Shown piece by piece: positions 8,932 through 18,392 of a DNA stretch of 64,000 bases. This DNA comes from Gemmatirosa kalamazoonensis (lineage in GTDB: Bacteria; Gemmatimonadota; Gemmatimonadetes; Gemmatimonadales; Gemmatimonadaceae). Both the position numbers and the translations under genes were made by a program. Location: contig NZ_CP007128.1 of NCBI RefSeq assembly GCF_000522985.1, positions 5,006,220 to 5,070,219 of the forward strand, written 5' to 3'. The notes beneath the pieces are model-generated. The model saw only the letters and a list, made by a program, of their open reading frames with translations. It was not told where the DNA came from and ran no database searches. How positions within the stretch are numbered: the first letter of the stretch is position 1; every line of letters starts with the position of its first letter.

Positions 8932-10076
8932 AGATCGTCGGCCTCACGACCTACGTCGTCCCGCCGCGCTGGTGCTTCCTGAAGGTCGACACCGACGAGG
9001 GCATCGTCGGCTGGGGCGAGCCCGTGCTCGAGGGGCGCGCGCACACCGTCGCCGCTGCCGTGTCCGAGCTCGCCGACTACGTCGTCGGCAGGGACCCGTT
9101 CCTCATCGAGGACCACTGGACGGTGATGTACCGCGCCGGCTTCTACCGCGGCGGCGGCATCCACATGAGCGCCCTCGCCGGCATCGACCAGGCGCTGTGG
9201 GACATCAAGGGCAAGGCGTTAGGCGTCCCGGTGCACCAGCTGCTCGGCGGACCCGTGCGCGAGCGCATCCGCGTCTATTCGTGGATCGGCGGCGACCGGC
9301 CGGCCGACACGGCGGCCATGGCGCGCGACTGCGCGGCGCGCGGATTCACCGCCGTGAAGATGAACGCCACCGAGGAGCTGCAGATCGTCGACAGCCACGA
9401 CAAGGTCGACGCCGTGCTCGCGCGCGTGCAGGCCGTGCGTGACGCGCTCGGTCCGCACTTCGGCATCGGCCTCGACTTCCACGGCCGCGTGCATCGTCCC
9501 ATGGCGAAGGTGATCGCGCGCGAGCTCGAGCCGTTCCGGCTCATGTTCATCGAGGAGCCCGTGCTGTCGGAGCACGTCGAGGCGCTGAAGGAGATCGCGA
9601 ACCACTGCGCGACGCCCATCGCGCTCGGCGAGCGGCTGTACTCGCGGTGGGACTTCAAGCGCGTCCTCGCCGACGGCTACGTCGACATCGTGCAGCCCGA
9701 CCCGTCGCACGCCGGCGGCATCACCGAGACGCGCAAGATCGCCGCGATGGCCGAGGCGTACGACGTCGCGCTCGCGCTGCACTGCCCGTTAGGCCCCATC
9801 GCGCTCGCCGCGAACCTGCAGCTCGACGCCGTCTGCTACAACGCGTTCATCCAGGAGCAGTCGCTCGGCATCCACTACAACACGACGAACGACCTGCTCG
9901 ACTACCTGCGCGATCCGTCGGTGTTCGCGTACCGCGACGGGCACGTCGCCATCCCGCAGCGTCCCGGTCTCGGCATCGACGTCGACGAGGACGTCGTGAA
10001 GCGCATGGCGGAGGTCGGCCACCGGTGGCGCAATCCCGTGTGGCGCCACGCCGACGGCAGTTTCGCCGAATGGTGA
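8928..10076 (+). CDS. dgoD: D-galactonate dehydratase
   Basis: 382 residues from the GTG at 8928, overlapping the aldolase stop. Enolase superfamily: metal-ligand region LDFHGR (D), IEEP (E) and LGER (E), and the catalytic HCPLGP histidine, all in the order and spacing of DgoD (mandelate-racemase subgroup). It dehydrates D-galactonate to 2-keto-3-deoxygalactonate, the substrate of DgoK. With dgoK and dgoA this completes the De Ley-Doudoroff pathway in three coupled cistrons; the lactonases upstream may feed galactonate. Confidence 0.93.
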   Translation: MKIVGLTTYVVPPRWCFLKVDTDEGIVGWGEPVLEGRAHTVAAAVSELADYVVGRDPFLIEDHWTVMYRAGFYRGGGIHMSALAGIDQALWDIKGKALGVPVHQLLGGPVRERIRVYSWIGGDRPADTAAMARDCAARGFTAVKMNATEELQIVDSHDKVDAVLARVQAVRDALGPHFGIGLDFHGRVHRPMAKVIARELEPFRLMFIEEPVLSEHVEALKEIANHCATPIALGERLYSRWDFKRVLADGYVDIVQPDPSHAGGITETRKIAAMAEAYDVALALHCPLGPIALAANLQLDAVCYNAFIQEQSLGIHYNTTNDLLDYLRDPSVFAYRDGHVAIPQRPGLGIDVDEDVVKRMAEVGHRWRNPVWRHADGSFAEW

Positions 10077-10083
10077 GGGCGGC

Positions 10084-10326
10084 ATGAGAGCCGTCGGCCG
10101 CGCGCTGCGCTACGCGCTCAGCCTCGCCTGCACCGTCGTCGCGGCGTGGTGCGTGTACCGCGGCATGCGCTACCTGTTCGGCTTCGAGACCCGGCCGGGC
10201 GCCGGCCGCCAGGTCGCGAGCCTCGCCGGTGTGGGCCCCGCGCTCGGCTACTTCGTCGGCTGCCTGCTCTGCCTCCTCGCCGCGGGCGAGCTGTTCCCGA
10301 AGCCGCCGCTCGAGCGCAAGGAGTGA
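10084..10326 (+). CDS. Small membrane protein of unknown function
   Basis: 80 residues, starting 7 bp after dgoD with a GAGGGCGGC purine stretch before the ATG. Two hydrophobic segments are visible (about residues 10-25 and 52-67), separated by a short polar linker with FETRPGAGRQ, and the tail is charged. It could be the last cistron of the galactonate operon or an independent gene. Not recognised; no conserved motif that suggests a function. Confidence 0.55.
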   Translation: MRAVGRALRYALSLACTVVAAWCVYRGMRYLFGFETRPGAGRQVASLAGVGPALGYFVGCLLCLLAAGELFPKPPLERKE

Positions 10327-10442
10327 GGCGCGGCGGGCCCGGTCATCCCGGGCTGGACGCGACTCGTCACCCATGGGCTGTCGGAATACGCGCCTGGCGG
10401 CGGAGTTTCTCCGGTAGCGCCCTTCAACTCCGGCAGGCCGTC

Positions 10443-11549
10443 ATGCGCCCCCGCCATCTCCGCACGCTCGCCCCGCTCGTGATGCTCGCGGCGCTCGCGG
10501 CGCTGGCGATCGTCGGCGCGTGTGCCACGTCGTCGCATCGCGCTGCCCGCATGCCGGCGTGGCGCGCGGCGAGCGGTCCCCCGTCCGCGTTAGGCGCCAC
10601 CGGCACCTGCGCGAGCGACGGCGCGGTGCCCACGCTCGACCTGCGCAGCTCGTTCTGGCTCAACCTCCACGACTTCCTCGTGGTGCAGGCGAAGCGGCGG
10701 CGCGGCGTCGAGGACGAGTCGCCGGGCGCGTTCCGACCGACGCTCGCCGATACCGTGCCCGCACGCCCGCTCACGACCGCGGAGCGCGCGCGCTGGACGC
10801 GGGCGCTCGACACCTACGATCGGGCGATGCGCGGCAGCATGCGCGTCGACAGCGTGCTCGTGATGCTCAACGTCCGACTCGCCGAGGCCGCGGAGTACGA
10901 CGAGCTCCCCGACGTCGTCACCGGGACGATGGTATCGGCGGACCTCGCCGCCGCGCTGCGCGAGGCCGCGCCCGTCTATCGCGAGGTGTGGTGGCCGACA
11001 CACGACCGGCAGAACCGCGCGTGGATCGCCGCGACGCGGGCGCGGCTCGACCGCGACGGCGCGTGCCTGATGCGGCGCGAGGCGGCGCTGTTCCGCCGCC
11101 CGTGGCCTGACGCACCCGTGCCGGTGGAGGCGTCGGTCTACGCGACGTGGTTCGGCGCGTACACCACGCTCGACCCGCTGCAGATCACCGTGTCGAGCGC
11201 GTCGATCGGCACGCAGGGCGCGAACGGGCTCGAGGTGCTGCTCCACGAGGCGGGGCACACCATCCTCGGCGCCGTGGACTCCGCGCTGACGGCGAGCGCC
11301 GCGCGGCAGCACCGGCGGCTGCCGTCGGAGATGTCGCACCTCGTGCTGTTCTACACCGCGGGCGCGCTCGTGCGGAGCGTCGATCACGAGCACGTGCCGT
11401 ACGCGCAGGCGTTCGGCATCTGGCGGCAGAACGCGGCGGCGCGGCGGTACTTCGGGATCCTCGAGCGCGCCTGGTGGCCGTACCTCGACGGCAGCATCGA
11501 CTTCGGCGCCGCGATCGACGCCGTCGTCAGGGAGCTCGACCCGGCGTGA
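10443..11549 (+). CDS. Lipoprotein with HEAGH zinc-protease-like motif
   Basis: 368 residues from ATG 10443, with a signal peptide ending in a lipobox-like IVGAC. The sequence is alpha-rich and charged; the only recognisable element is LLHEAGHTI near residue 265, an HExxH motif that in many metalloproteases binds zinc. A third ligand is not obvious. It resembles conserved hypothetical proteins with a dedicated HExxH site rather than a known peptidase family. It converges with the large regulator gene, overlapping it by 23 bases. Function unknown; extracytoplasmic hydrolase is a guess. Confidence 0.7.
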   Translation: MRPRHLRTLAPLVMLAALAALAIVGACATSSHRAARMPAWRAASGPPSALGATGTCASDGAVPTLDLRSSFWLNLHDFLVVQAKRRRGVEDESPGAFRPTLADTVPARPLTTAERARWTRALDTYDRAMRGSMRVDSVLVMLNVRLAEAAEYDELPDVVTGTMVSADLAAALREAAPVYREVWWPTHDRQNRAWIAATRARLDRDGACLMRREAALFRRPWPDAPVPVEASVYATWFGAYTTLDPLQITVSSASIGTQGANGLEVLLHEAGHTILGAVDSALTASAARQHRRLPSEMSHLVLFYTAGALVRSVDHEHVPYAQAFGIWRQNAAARRYFGILERAWWPYLDGSIDFGAAIDAVVRELDPA

Positions 11550-14475
11550 GCACAGCGAGTCGCGCGCGCGCGTACGCGGCGCGCGGCGCGAGCACCGGAT
11601 CCGGCGCGGCCCACGCGCGGACGACCACGAGGTAGTGCGCGGCCGCGCTGTCGCGCGCAGCCGCTGCGTCCCACGCGCGCGCGAGCAGCTCGTGCAGCTC
11701 CGTGCGGTTCACGTACAGGTTCGACGCCTCGAGCGAGCCGCGCAGCGCCGGCTGCAGGATCGCGACCGCGTCGCGCGGCCGGCGCTTGCCGAGGTACAGC
11801 GCGCCGAGTATGAGGTTGGTGCGCGTGTAGCCGATCGTCGTCGAGTAGAACGCCTGGCGCAGCTCGTCGATCGCCCCCGCCGTGTCGCCGCGCGCCACGA
11901 GCAGCAGCCCGCGCAGGTGGTGGTGCAGCCGGTGGTCGCGGCCGTAGCCGCTCGCCGCGCCTAACGTGCGCACCGAGTCCACGAGCCGCGCGAGCGCCGC
12001 CGTGTCGCCCGCCGCCGCGAGCGCCGACCCGACGTGCGTGAGCCCCCACGCCATCCGGCGCGCGCGCGTCGGCGGCTCCTCGCCCACGAAGCGCAGCCGC
12101 GCGAGCGAGTCGAACAGCGCCGCGGCCACGCGCGGCTCGCCGTGCTCCAGCCGCATCTGCGCCTCCAGCACCGCGTCGGACTGCAGCCCCGCGACGCCGG
12201 CGTGCCGGATGCTCCGCAGCCGCCGCGCCGCGTCGAGCGCCTCGGCGATGCGTCCCTGCTGCCGTCGCGAGACGGCGAGCCACCAGTACGCCTCGAGCTG
12301 CCGCGCCTCGTCCAGGAACGGCGTCTGGACCGCGAGCAGCCGGTCCGCCGTCGGGTAGTCGCCCTTCAGCAGGTAGTGCATCACCCAGAAGCCCAGCACG
12401 TTGTCGACACGCTGCTCGCTCGCGACGCGCTCGCGATAGATCGACGCCGCCTCGTCGAACCGCCCCTCGCTGTCGAGCACACCCACGAGCGACACCGCCG
12501 CGGCCGTCGACTGTGGCTGCAGCCGCACCCACCGGCGCGTCACCCGCTCCGCCGCGGGGAGCGAGTCGGCGAGGGTGTAGGTGCTCGCGAGCCAGCTCAG
12601 CGCGTCGCACGCCGCGCACCGCGCGTGCGGGTCGTGGAGCCCGAGCGAGTCCATCGCGACCACGCGCTCGAGCCGCGGCACCGCGGCGGCGAAGTCGCCC
12701 TCGAGCGCGAGCGCGATCCCGGCGTAGAGGTGCCCGTCCACCTCCGCCGGGTAGCGCGTCGCGAGCGACTCCGCGTACGCGCGGAGCGCCGGCGACGACG
12801 TGCGGTACGCGAGGTCGGCGAGGATCGTGAGCCGGTCGCGCTCCGCCGCGCGCGCGCTGAGCCGCTTCGTGCGCGCGAGCCGCGCGACCACCGAGTCGCG
12901 CCCCACGTCGGTGCCCGCGTCGGGCGTCGAGATCGCGAAGTAGTACGACGCGAGCGCGAACAGCGAGTCCTCCGCCAGCGCGTCGTCGAACAGCCCGTGC
13001 GCCGCGCGCAGGTCGCCGCTGTAGAACGCGTGGATCCCGCGCTCGTACAGCCGGTACGCTGCGACCGACCGCGTCGTGACGTCGGCCACCGACCCGGCGG
13101 GCGCCTCGGTGCCTAACGCCGCGACGAGGCGCGTCGTGCCGCTGTCGACGAGCGCGAACAGGTCGCTTCCCTCGATCGTGTGCACGTCGCCGATCGCGCC
13201 GGTCGCCAGGTCCACGCGACGCAGGTCGAGCCGCAGCCGACCGCCGGTGCGGGCGTACAGCGTCCCGTCGATCACCTCCGTGGCGCCCGCCTGCCGCGCC
13301 GCGTCCACGAACCGGTCCGCGCTCGTGTCGGCGAGCGCGCCGGCGCGCCGCACCAGCTCCAGCATGCGGCCGTGGCTCACCACGCGGATCCCGGGCGCGC
13401 GCGCGAGGCTCGTCGTCAGCAGATCGGCGACCGCCGCCGCCATGCTCGCCTGCATCGTGTCCGAGCCGAACGCCGCGATGTGCCCGATCGCCACCACCGA
13501 CGCGGCGTCGGCCGGGGCGGCGCGGACGCCGGGCAACGACGTGGCGCGCGCGACGAGCAGCGCAACGCCCGCGGCGGCGAGCGTGAGCCCGGCGACCCAG
13601 CGCGTCGGCCATCGTGCCGTCCGTCGCGCGATCGACGGCGGCGGTGGCGGTGCAGTCGTCTCCGGCTCGACCGACGTTGCCGGCGTCGGAGGAGTGGGCG
13701 GCGCGTACGGCACCGGCGCGGGGGGCGGCGGCGCGACCGCGATCGCCACCGCGGCGTCGCTCTCGCCGCGCCGCAGTCGCTCCGCGAGCGCGAGCACCTC
13801 GCGGTCCGGCGGCAGCTCCAGCTCCTGCTGCACGAGGAGCTGGTAGATGTGCGCGTGGCGGAGCGCGCCCGCCCGGTCGCCGGACTTGTCGAGCGATTCC
13901 ATGAGGCCCACCGTCACGCGCGCGTTCAGCGGCTCGAGCGCCGCGAGCTTGCGCCACCATCCCACCGCGTCGGCCGGCGCGCCGCGGGCCGACGCGGCGC
14001 GCGCCAGCGACTCCAGCGCGCGCTCGTGCTCGCGCTGCAGCGTGCGACGCTCCTCCTCCACCCAGCGCGTGAACGCGTCCGCGCCCGGCAGGTGGAAGCC
14101 GTCGAGGAACGGGCCCTGGTACAGCGCGACGGCGCGCGCGTCGTCGCCGCGTGCCATCGCTGCCGCGCACTCCGCGACGTCGGTCGAGACGATCGCCGGA
14201 TCGAAGCGCAGCTCGCGTGCGCCGCCGATCGCCTCGTCGGCGCCGAGGTCCTTGCGCAGCGCGTACAACGCCTGGGCGAGCGCGCGGGGGCCGCGCTCCT
14301 CGCCCGCGTCCGGCCACAGCAGCGCGAGGATCTTCTCGCGGCTCATCCCGCGCTCGCCGGCCCGCGCGAGCAGGGCCAGGATCGCCATCCGGCGCGGCTG
14401 CGCCGCGGCGCCGGCGAGCGGTTTCCCCTCGTCGCCACGCACGGACAGACCGCCCAACGTGTCGATGCGAATCAC
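11527..14475 (-). CDS. BTAD-domain transcriptional regulator with membrane segment and TPRs
   Basis: 982 residues. The N-terminus (1-90) is an OmpR-type winged helix of the SARP/AfsR kind (RRMAILALLA, SREKILALLWPD, ARRALAQALYALRKDL pattern). It is followed by the bacterial transcriptional activator domain to about 230, a proline/alanine linker, one transmembrane segment near 300 (AGLTLAAAGVALLVARA), a TolB/FlgO-like domain (about 330-450, with SVVAIGHIAAFGSD and VVSHGRMLELVRR), and TPR helices to the end. This build is common in Gemmatimonadota and Acidobacteriota. The target genes and signal are unknown; a membrane-tethered one-component regulator is the likely role. Confidence 0.8.
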   Translation of the reverse strand: MIRIDTLGGLSVRGDEGKPLAGAAAQPRRMAILALLARAGERGMSREKILALLWPDAGEERGPRALAQALYALRKDLGADEAIGGARELRFDPAIVSTDVAECAAAMARGDDARAVALYQGPFLDGFHLPGADAFTRWVEEERRTLQREHERALESLARAASARGAPADAVGWWRKLAALEPLNARVTVGLMESLDKSGDRAGALRHAHIYQLLVQQELELPPDREVLALAERLRRGESDAAVAIAVAPPPPAPVPYAPPTPPTPATSVEPETTAPPPPPSIARRTARWPTRWVAGLTLAAAGVALLVARATSLPGVRAAPADAASVVAIGHIAAFGSDTMQASMAAAVADLLTTSLARAPGIRVVSHGRMLELVRRAGALADTSADRFVDAARQAGATEVIDGTLYARTGGRLRLDLRRVDLATGAIGDVHTIEGSDLFALVDSGTTRLVAALGTEAPAGSVADVTTRSVAAYRLYERGIHAFYSGDLRAAHGLFDDALAEDSLFALASYYFAISTPDAGTDVGRDSVVARLARTKRLSARAAERDRLTILADLAYRTSSPALRAYAESLATRYPAEVDGHLYAGIALALEGDFAAAVPRLERVVAMDSLGLHDPHARCAACDALSWLASTYTLADSLPAAERVTRRWVRLQPQSTAAAVSLVGVLDSEGRFDEAASIYRERVASEQRVDNVLGFWVMHYLLKGDYPTADRLLAVQTPFLDEARQLEAYWWLAVSRRQQGRIAEALDAARRLRSIRHAGVAGLQSDAVLEAQMRLEHGEPRVAAALFDSLARLRFVGEEPPTRARRMAWGLTHVGSALAAAGDTAALARLVDSVRTLGAASGYGRDHRLHHHLRGLLLVARGDTAGAIDELRQAFYSTTIGYTRTNLILGALYLGKRRPRDAVAILQPALRGSLEASNLYVNRTELHELLARAWDAAAARDSAAAHYLVVVRAWAAPDPVLAPRAAYARARLAVLTPGRAP

Positions 14476-14787
14476 GTCGGCGTACCGCAGGCTCCGGGAG
14501 GGGACTGACGGGGCGAGGACGCGGCAAAGCTAGAGATCCGCACCCGCACCGGCAACCGAGCCGCCGATCGGCCCATCACCTGTCGATCACCTGGCGGCCG
14601 CCGGACCGCGTCCCGAATCCGCGCGCCACGCCGCGGCCGTCGCGCAAGCCCAGTCGTGGCAGGCACTTGCGAGACGTGGTGGAGACGTGACTGGCGCGCA
14701 ACGGCGCCCCGCATCGTTCGCCCCGCACGACGAACCGCGGCCGGACGACCGATCCGCCGCTCCACCACCTCACTCGGAGGCCCCACC

Positions 14788-15036
14788 ATGCGCTCGCTGC
14801 TGCTCCTCTCCGCCGCCGTCGTCCTCGCCGCCTGCTCCGACCGCAACGACGCCACCGCGCCCGCCCCGTGGCCGCCGGGTCCCACGAACGGCATCATCGG
14901 CGTCCTGAAGGCCCCGCCCGCGACGCGGCGCCCGACCGCGTGCTGCTACGTGCCGGGCGGCGGCGCCGTCGGCGACACCGCGGTGAAGACCAGCGAGGCG
15001 GGGACCGCGTTCCCGCCCGGTCCGAACTGGCACTGA
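14788..15036 (+). CDS. Small lipoprotein of unknown function
   Basis: 82 residues from ATG 14788, preceded by GGAGG at a good distance. A clear lipoprotein signal (LLLLSAAVVLAAC) is followed by a proline-, glycine- and threonine-rich, apparently unstructured mature part with a CC pair (TACCYVPGG). Upstream in-frame sequence is not used because it lacks a ribosome-binding site and is arginine-rich. Divergent from the BTAD regulator, which starts 312 bp away, so it could be under its control. Not recognised. Confidence 0.6.
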   Translation: MRSLLLLSAAVVLAACSDRNDATAPAPWPPGPTNGIIGVLKAPPATRRPTACCYVPGGGAVGDTAVKTSEAGTAFPPGPNWH

Positions 15037-15112
15037 CGGACTCCCCGCGCCCCTTTCCCGCGCGTGCGCGGCCGACACTCGCCCGACGCCGGCCGCGCAC
15101 CCGGAGGCGACC

Positions 15113-15544
15113 ATGACGCCCGAACACGCGCAGCTCGTGCGCTCCACGTGGCCCGCCGTCGCGGCCGACGTCGACGCGCTCGCCAGTCGCTTCTACCGCC
15201 ACCTCTTCGAGCTCGACGGCGCCGCTGCTGGGCTGTTCGCGACGGTCGACATGACCGCCCAGCGCGCCAAGCTCGCGCGCACGCTCGGCGTCATCGTCGC
15301 CACGCTCGACGACCCCGACGCGCTGCTCCCCGTCATCGGCGCGCTCGGCAAGCGCCACGTGGGCTACGGCGTCGAGCAGCGGCACTACGACACCGTGGGC
15401 GACGCGCTGCTCTGGGCGCTGCGCGACACGTTAGGCACCGCGTTCACGCCCGAGGTGCACGACGCGTGGGCGGAAGCGTACACGCTCGTCGCCTCGGTCA
15501 TGCGCCGCGCGCTCGTCCGCACGAACGATCCCGCCGTGAGCTGA
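15113..15544 (+). CDS. Single-domain globin (flavohaemoglobin-type globin fold)
   Basis: 143 residues starting after GGAGGCGACC. The sequence follows bacterial globins: STWPAV in helix A, FYRHLF in helix B/C, and a proximal histidine H82 in the KRHVGYG motif of the F helix, ending with ALVRT. There is no FAD reductase domain, so it is a lone globin like Vgb. Such proteins bind O2 or NO and support respiration or NO detoxification. The methyltransferase gene follows 55 bp downstream in the same direction, so the two may be co-transcribed. Confidence 0.88.
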   Translation: MTPEHAQLVRSTWPAVAADVDALASRFYRHLFELDGAAAGLFATVDMTAQRAKLARTLGVIVATLDDPDALLPVIGALGKRHVGYGVEQRHYDTVGDALLWALRDTLGTAFTPEVHDAWAEAYTLVASVMRRALVRTNDPAVS

Positions 15545-15599
15545 CCGGCAGACCACGCTCGCTCATCCCTTCTCGCGCCCGCGGGCGCAGGACGAACCC

Positions 15600-16658
15600 A
15601 TGGAGAGCACGCTCACCTTCCCCATCGCCGGCGACGACGTCCCCGATCGCACCTCACTCCCCGCGCCGCTCGTCACCGCCGTCGAGCGCTTCAAGACGAG
15701 CATGCTCCTCCTCGATCGCAGCCTCCGCACGCGCCGGCTCGACGCCGCGCCGGCACAGGACGGCGTGAGCGCGGTGTGTGACGCGCTCTGCGCGAGCCTC
15801 CGCGAGCACGTCCGCCGCGCGACGCATCTCGAGCCGCAGATCGGTCGCTACGTCTTTCGCGAGACGTTCGCGTTCCTCGCCGGCAGCGCGAACATCGACC
15901 GCTGGGTCGCGAAGCCGCGCGGCTACGCCGGCGACTTCTACACGATCGATCTGATGTACGACGACCGCCCCGAGGGCGTCGGCCGACTCGGCCGACTGAT
16001 CGACCGGTGGGCGCTCGACCTGTCGGTGGTGCGCGCGGTGCGCAACCGACGCGGGCTCCTCGCCGATGCCATCCGCAGCGTCGCCGCACGCGCCGCCCGT
16101 GCCGCCGGCGAGCGGGTGCTCGTCACCAGCCTCGCGAGCGGCCCCGCGCGCGAGATCCTCGACGTGCTCGGCGCGCCGGACGCGCCACCCATCCACGCGA
16201 CGTGCATCGACATCGACGACGAGGCGATCGCGTTCGCGGCCGAGCGGGCGCGCGAGCGGCGCGTGGCCGAGCACATGACGTTCGCGCGCGACAACGTGAT
16301 CCGCCTGTCGCGCGGCCGCGGCCGGACGAGCGTCCCGCCGCAGCACCTGATCTACAGCGTGGGACTGATCGACTACCTCGAGGACGCGCACGTGGTCGCG
16401 TTGCTCGACTGGATCCACGACCGGCTGCGTCCAGGCGGCACCGCCATCCTCGGCAACATGGACGTCGCCAATCCCGACCGCGCGTTCATGGACCACATCC
16501 TCGACTGGCGGCTCATCCACCGCACCGCGGACGACCTCCGCGCGCTGTTCGCGCGCTCGCGGTTCGGCGATGCGCAGGTGCACGTGCGGGCGGAAGCCGA
16601 AGGGATCAACCTGTTCGCGTGCTGCGCGCGAGGCTCGGAGCTCGCGGCGGCGGCGTGA
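15600..16658 (+). CDS. Class I SAM-dependent methyltransferase (3-hydroxypalmitate methyl ester type)
   Basis: 352 residues. The middle has the family block RWVAKPRGYAGDFYTIDLMY, and the Rossmann core starts around residue 175 (VLVTSLASGPAREIL) with an acidic strand end CIDIDDEAI and a later YSVGLIDYL. This combination is typical of proteins annotated as extracellular factor 3-hydroxypalmitic acid methyl ester biosynthesis proteins, which make a fatty-acid methyl ester signal in Ralstonia. Whether this one makes a signal is not shown. It is the last host gene before the tRNA-Gln element. Confidence 0.75.
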   Translation: MESTLTFPIAGDDVPDRTSLPAPLVTAVERFKTSMLLLDRSLRTRRLDAAPAQDGVSAVCDALCASLREHVRRATHLEPQIGRYVFRETFAFLAGSANIDRWVAKPRGYAGDFYTIDLMYDDRPEGVGRLGRLIDRWALDLSVVRAVRNRRGLLADAIRSVAARAARAAGERVLVTSLASGPAREILDVLGAPDAPPIHATCIDIDDEAIAFAAERARERRVAEHMTFARDNVIRLSRGRGRTSVPPQHLIYSVGLIDYLEDAHVVALLDWIHDRLRPGGTAILGNMDVANPDRAFMDHILDWRLIHRTADDLRALFARSRFGDAQVHVRAEAEGINLFACCARGSELAAAA

Positions 16659-16678
16659 GAGCCGGGGTGGGAACGCAA

Positions 16679-16764
16679 AGAAGCCCGGCGAGCAGCTAAG
16701 TGCTCGCCGGACTTCCAGTTGCCCCTCCTGGGCTCGAACCAGGACTCTTCTGATCCAGAGTCAG
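16679..16764. repeat. attL: displaced 3' end of tRNA-Gln with terminator hairpin
   Basis: These 86 bases match 32098-32183 with two substitutions. They include the hairpin GCCCGGCGAGCA...TGCTCGCCGG and the tRNA-Gln 3' half from acceptor arm to anticodon stem (minus-strand sense). The other half of the tRNA is missing here; the match stops at 16764. So this is the left junction of the integrative element, i.e. the host tRNA 3' end pushed 15.4 kb away. Confidence 0.92.
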
Positions 16765-16859
16765 GAATCTCGGCGCTTCTGGGGATTTCCACGTATAGCT
16801 AGACCGTTATTTGACAATAGCTTGGTGTGTCTGCAAATTGCTGGGCGTTGCTGCGAATG

Positions 16860-16905
16860 TGGTTCCTGTGGTTCCTATGTGGTTCCTGTAGCTGGACAGG
16901 AACCA
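16860..16905. promoter_or_regulatory. Integrase arm-type sites, left end
   Basis: Three direct copies of TGGTTCCT (16860-16867, 16869-16876, 16880-16887) and one inverted copy (16898-16905) lie between attL and the integrase start. The 19-base block at 16869-16887 recurs with one change at 32055-32073 just inside the other end. Repeats of this type next to both att cores are what tyrosine-integrase arm domains and excisionases bind. They may also overlap the integrase promoter. Confidence 0.7.
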
Positions 16906-16943
16906 CGCAGGAGCCGCGAGCGCCCCCTCCCCGGCCCCCGATC

Positions 16944-18392
16944 ATGCCCAAGCTCACGAAGCGCGCGGTGGACGCATTGGCACCCCAAACCGGCCCCGTC
17001 GCGGCCGACTTCTTCGTGTGGGACGACGACGTGAAGGGCTTTGGTGTGCGCGTCTGGCCCAGTGGGCGAAAGAGCTTCGTGTTCGCCTTCCGAATTGGAG
17101 GCCGCGCGGGCACCAAGCAGCGCGTGACGCTCGGCGACTTCGGCGCCCTGACGGTGGACGAAGCGCGGAAGCGCGCCACGCAGCTTCGCGCCGACGTCTT
17201 CGCCGGCCGCTCGCCGGCGGCCGAGCGCGCGGCTAGAAAGCGCGCAGTCGCTGCAGAGCGGGCGGCACCCACCGTTTCCGAAGCGGCGGACGCCTTTCTC
17301 GCCGAGTGCCGCGCAAAGCTGAAGCCGTCCACCGTCGCGGAGTACACGCGCTTGCTCGGCGTCACCGCGGCGAAGCGCGGCCCGTCCAAAGGCGCGGAAC
17401 GGCAGGGCGAGCTTCGGCGGGCGCTCGGCCGGTTTAAGGTGGCGGACATCACCAGGGCTCAGGTGGCGAAGCTGCACCTTGGCATGGCCGATAGGCCGTA
17501 CTCGGCAAATCGGGCGCTCGCCACACTCTCGGCCCTCTTCGTCTACGCCGAGCGCCAGGGCTTCCGACCGGACGGCTCGAACCCGTGCCGGCACATCTCG
17601 GCCTACCCAGAGCAGAAACGGGAACGGTACCTGACCGAAGCCGAGTTTGCGGCGCTCGGTGCCGCCCTCGCGCGCGCCGGACGCGAAGGGCTCCCAATTC
17701 CCCCCAAGCGCGAGCAGCGCCGGAAGGCCACGCCGGCGACCGCGAAGCACCGCACGAAGGACACGAGCCCCGAAGGGGCGCGCTCTCTCAAGCCCTTCAA
17801 CCCGATCGGCGTTGCGGTGCTGCGCTTCCTCCTGCTCACGGGGTGGCGAGAGGGCGAAGCGTTGACGCTCGAATGGGCACACGTTGACCACGCGTACCGC
17901 GGCGCGCCCAACGCGCCGCCGGGCTTCGTGGTGCTGCCCAACACGAAGACGGGGCGCAGCATTCGGGAGTTGGGGGCGCCGGCGTTCGCCGTTATGGACG
18001 AGATGCGCGCCCATCGCCACGCCGGGAACGAGTACGTCTTCCCCGGCAAGAAACCGGGCGCGCACTACACCGATACCGCTCGGGTCTGGGACGCCGTGCG
18101 CCATGCCGCAGGGCTCCCGGACGTGCGCTTGCATGACCTCCGGCACGCGTTTGCCAGCGTGGCTGCGTCCGGCGGGCTCACCCTCCCCCTGATCGGCGCG
18201 CTCCTGGGCCAGACTGACAGCGCCACAACGGCCCGGTATGCCCATCTGGTCGAGTCGAGCCGCAAGCGCGCTGCCGAGCAAACTTCGGCCGCAGTCGCTA
18301 CTGCGCTCGCCGCGGGGACGCCGGCAGCGCGCGGAAGCGATTCCGAATCCGTGACGCGGGTACGAGTGCTGCACCTCCCGCATCGCCCATAG
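16944..18392 (+). CDS. int: Tyrosine site-specific integrase, P4 family
   Basis: 482 residues from ATG 16944 (an upstream in-frame start would run through the arm sites). The N-terminus is the DUF4102 arm-binding domain (MPKLTKRAVDAL, KGFGVRVWPSG, VTLGDFGALT). The catalytic tetrad is visible as R302 (LLLTGWREGE), H397-x-x-R400 (LHDLRHAFAS) and Y432 (ARYAHL). A segment at about 250-285 rich in K/R lies between the core and catalytic regions. It recombines the tRNA-Gln att sites and belongs to the element. The right-end AlpA-like protein is a plausible excisionase or activator. Confidence 0.95.
   Translation: MPKLTKRAVDALAPQTGPVAADFFVWDDDVKGFGVRVWPSGRKSFVFAFRIGGRAGTKQRVTLGDFGALTVDEARKRATQLRADVFAGRSPAAERAARKRAVAAERAAPTVSEAADAFLAECRAKLKPSTVAEYTRLLGVTAAKRGPSKGAERQGELRRALGRFKVADITRAQVAKLHLGMADRPYSANRALATLSALFVYAERQGFRPDGSNPCRHISAYPEQKRERYLTEAEFAALGAALARAGREGLPIPPKREQRRKATPATAKHRTKDTSPEGARSLKPFNPIGVAVLRFLLLTGWREGEALTLEWAHVDHAYRGAPNAPPGFVVLPNTKTGRSIRELGAPAFAVMDEMRAHRHAGNEYVFPGKKPGAHYTDTARVWDAVRHAAGLPDVRLHDLRHAFASVAASGGLTLPLIGALLGQTDSATTARYAHLVESSRKRAAEQTSAAVATALAAGTPAARGSDSESVTRVRVLHLPHRP

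Noticed and set aside
16679-16764. A second tRNA-Gln gene at the left end
   Set aside because: Only the 3' half is present: D-arm and 5' acceptor are missing, so it is an att remnant, not a gene.
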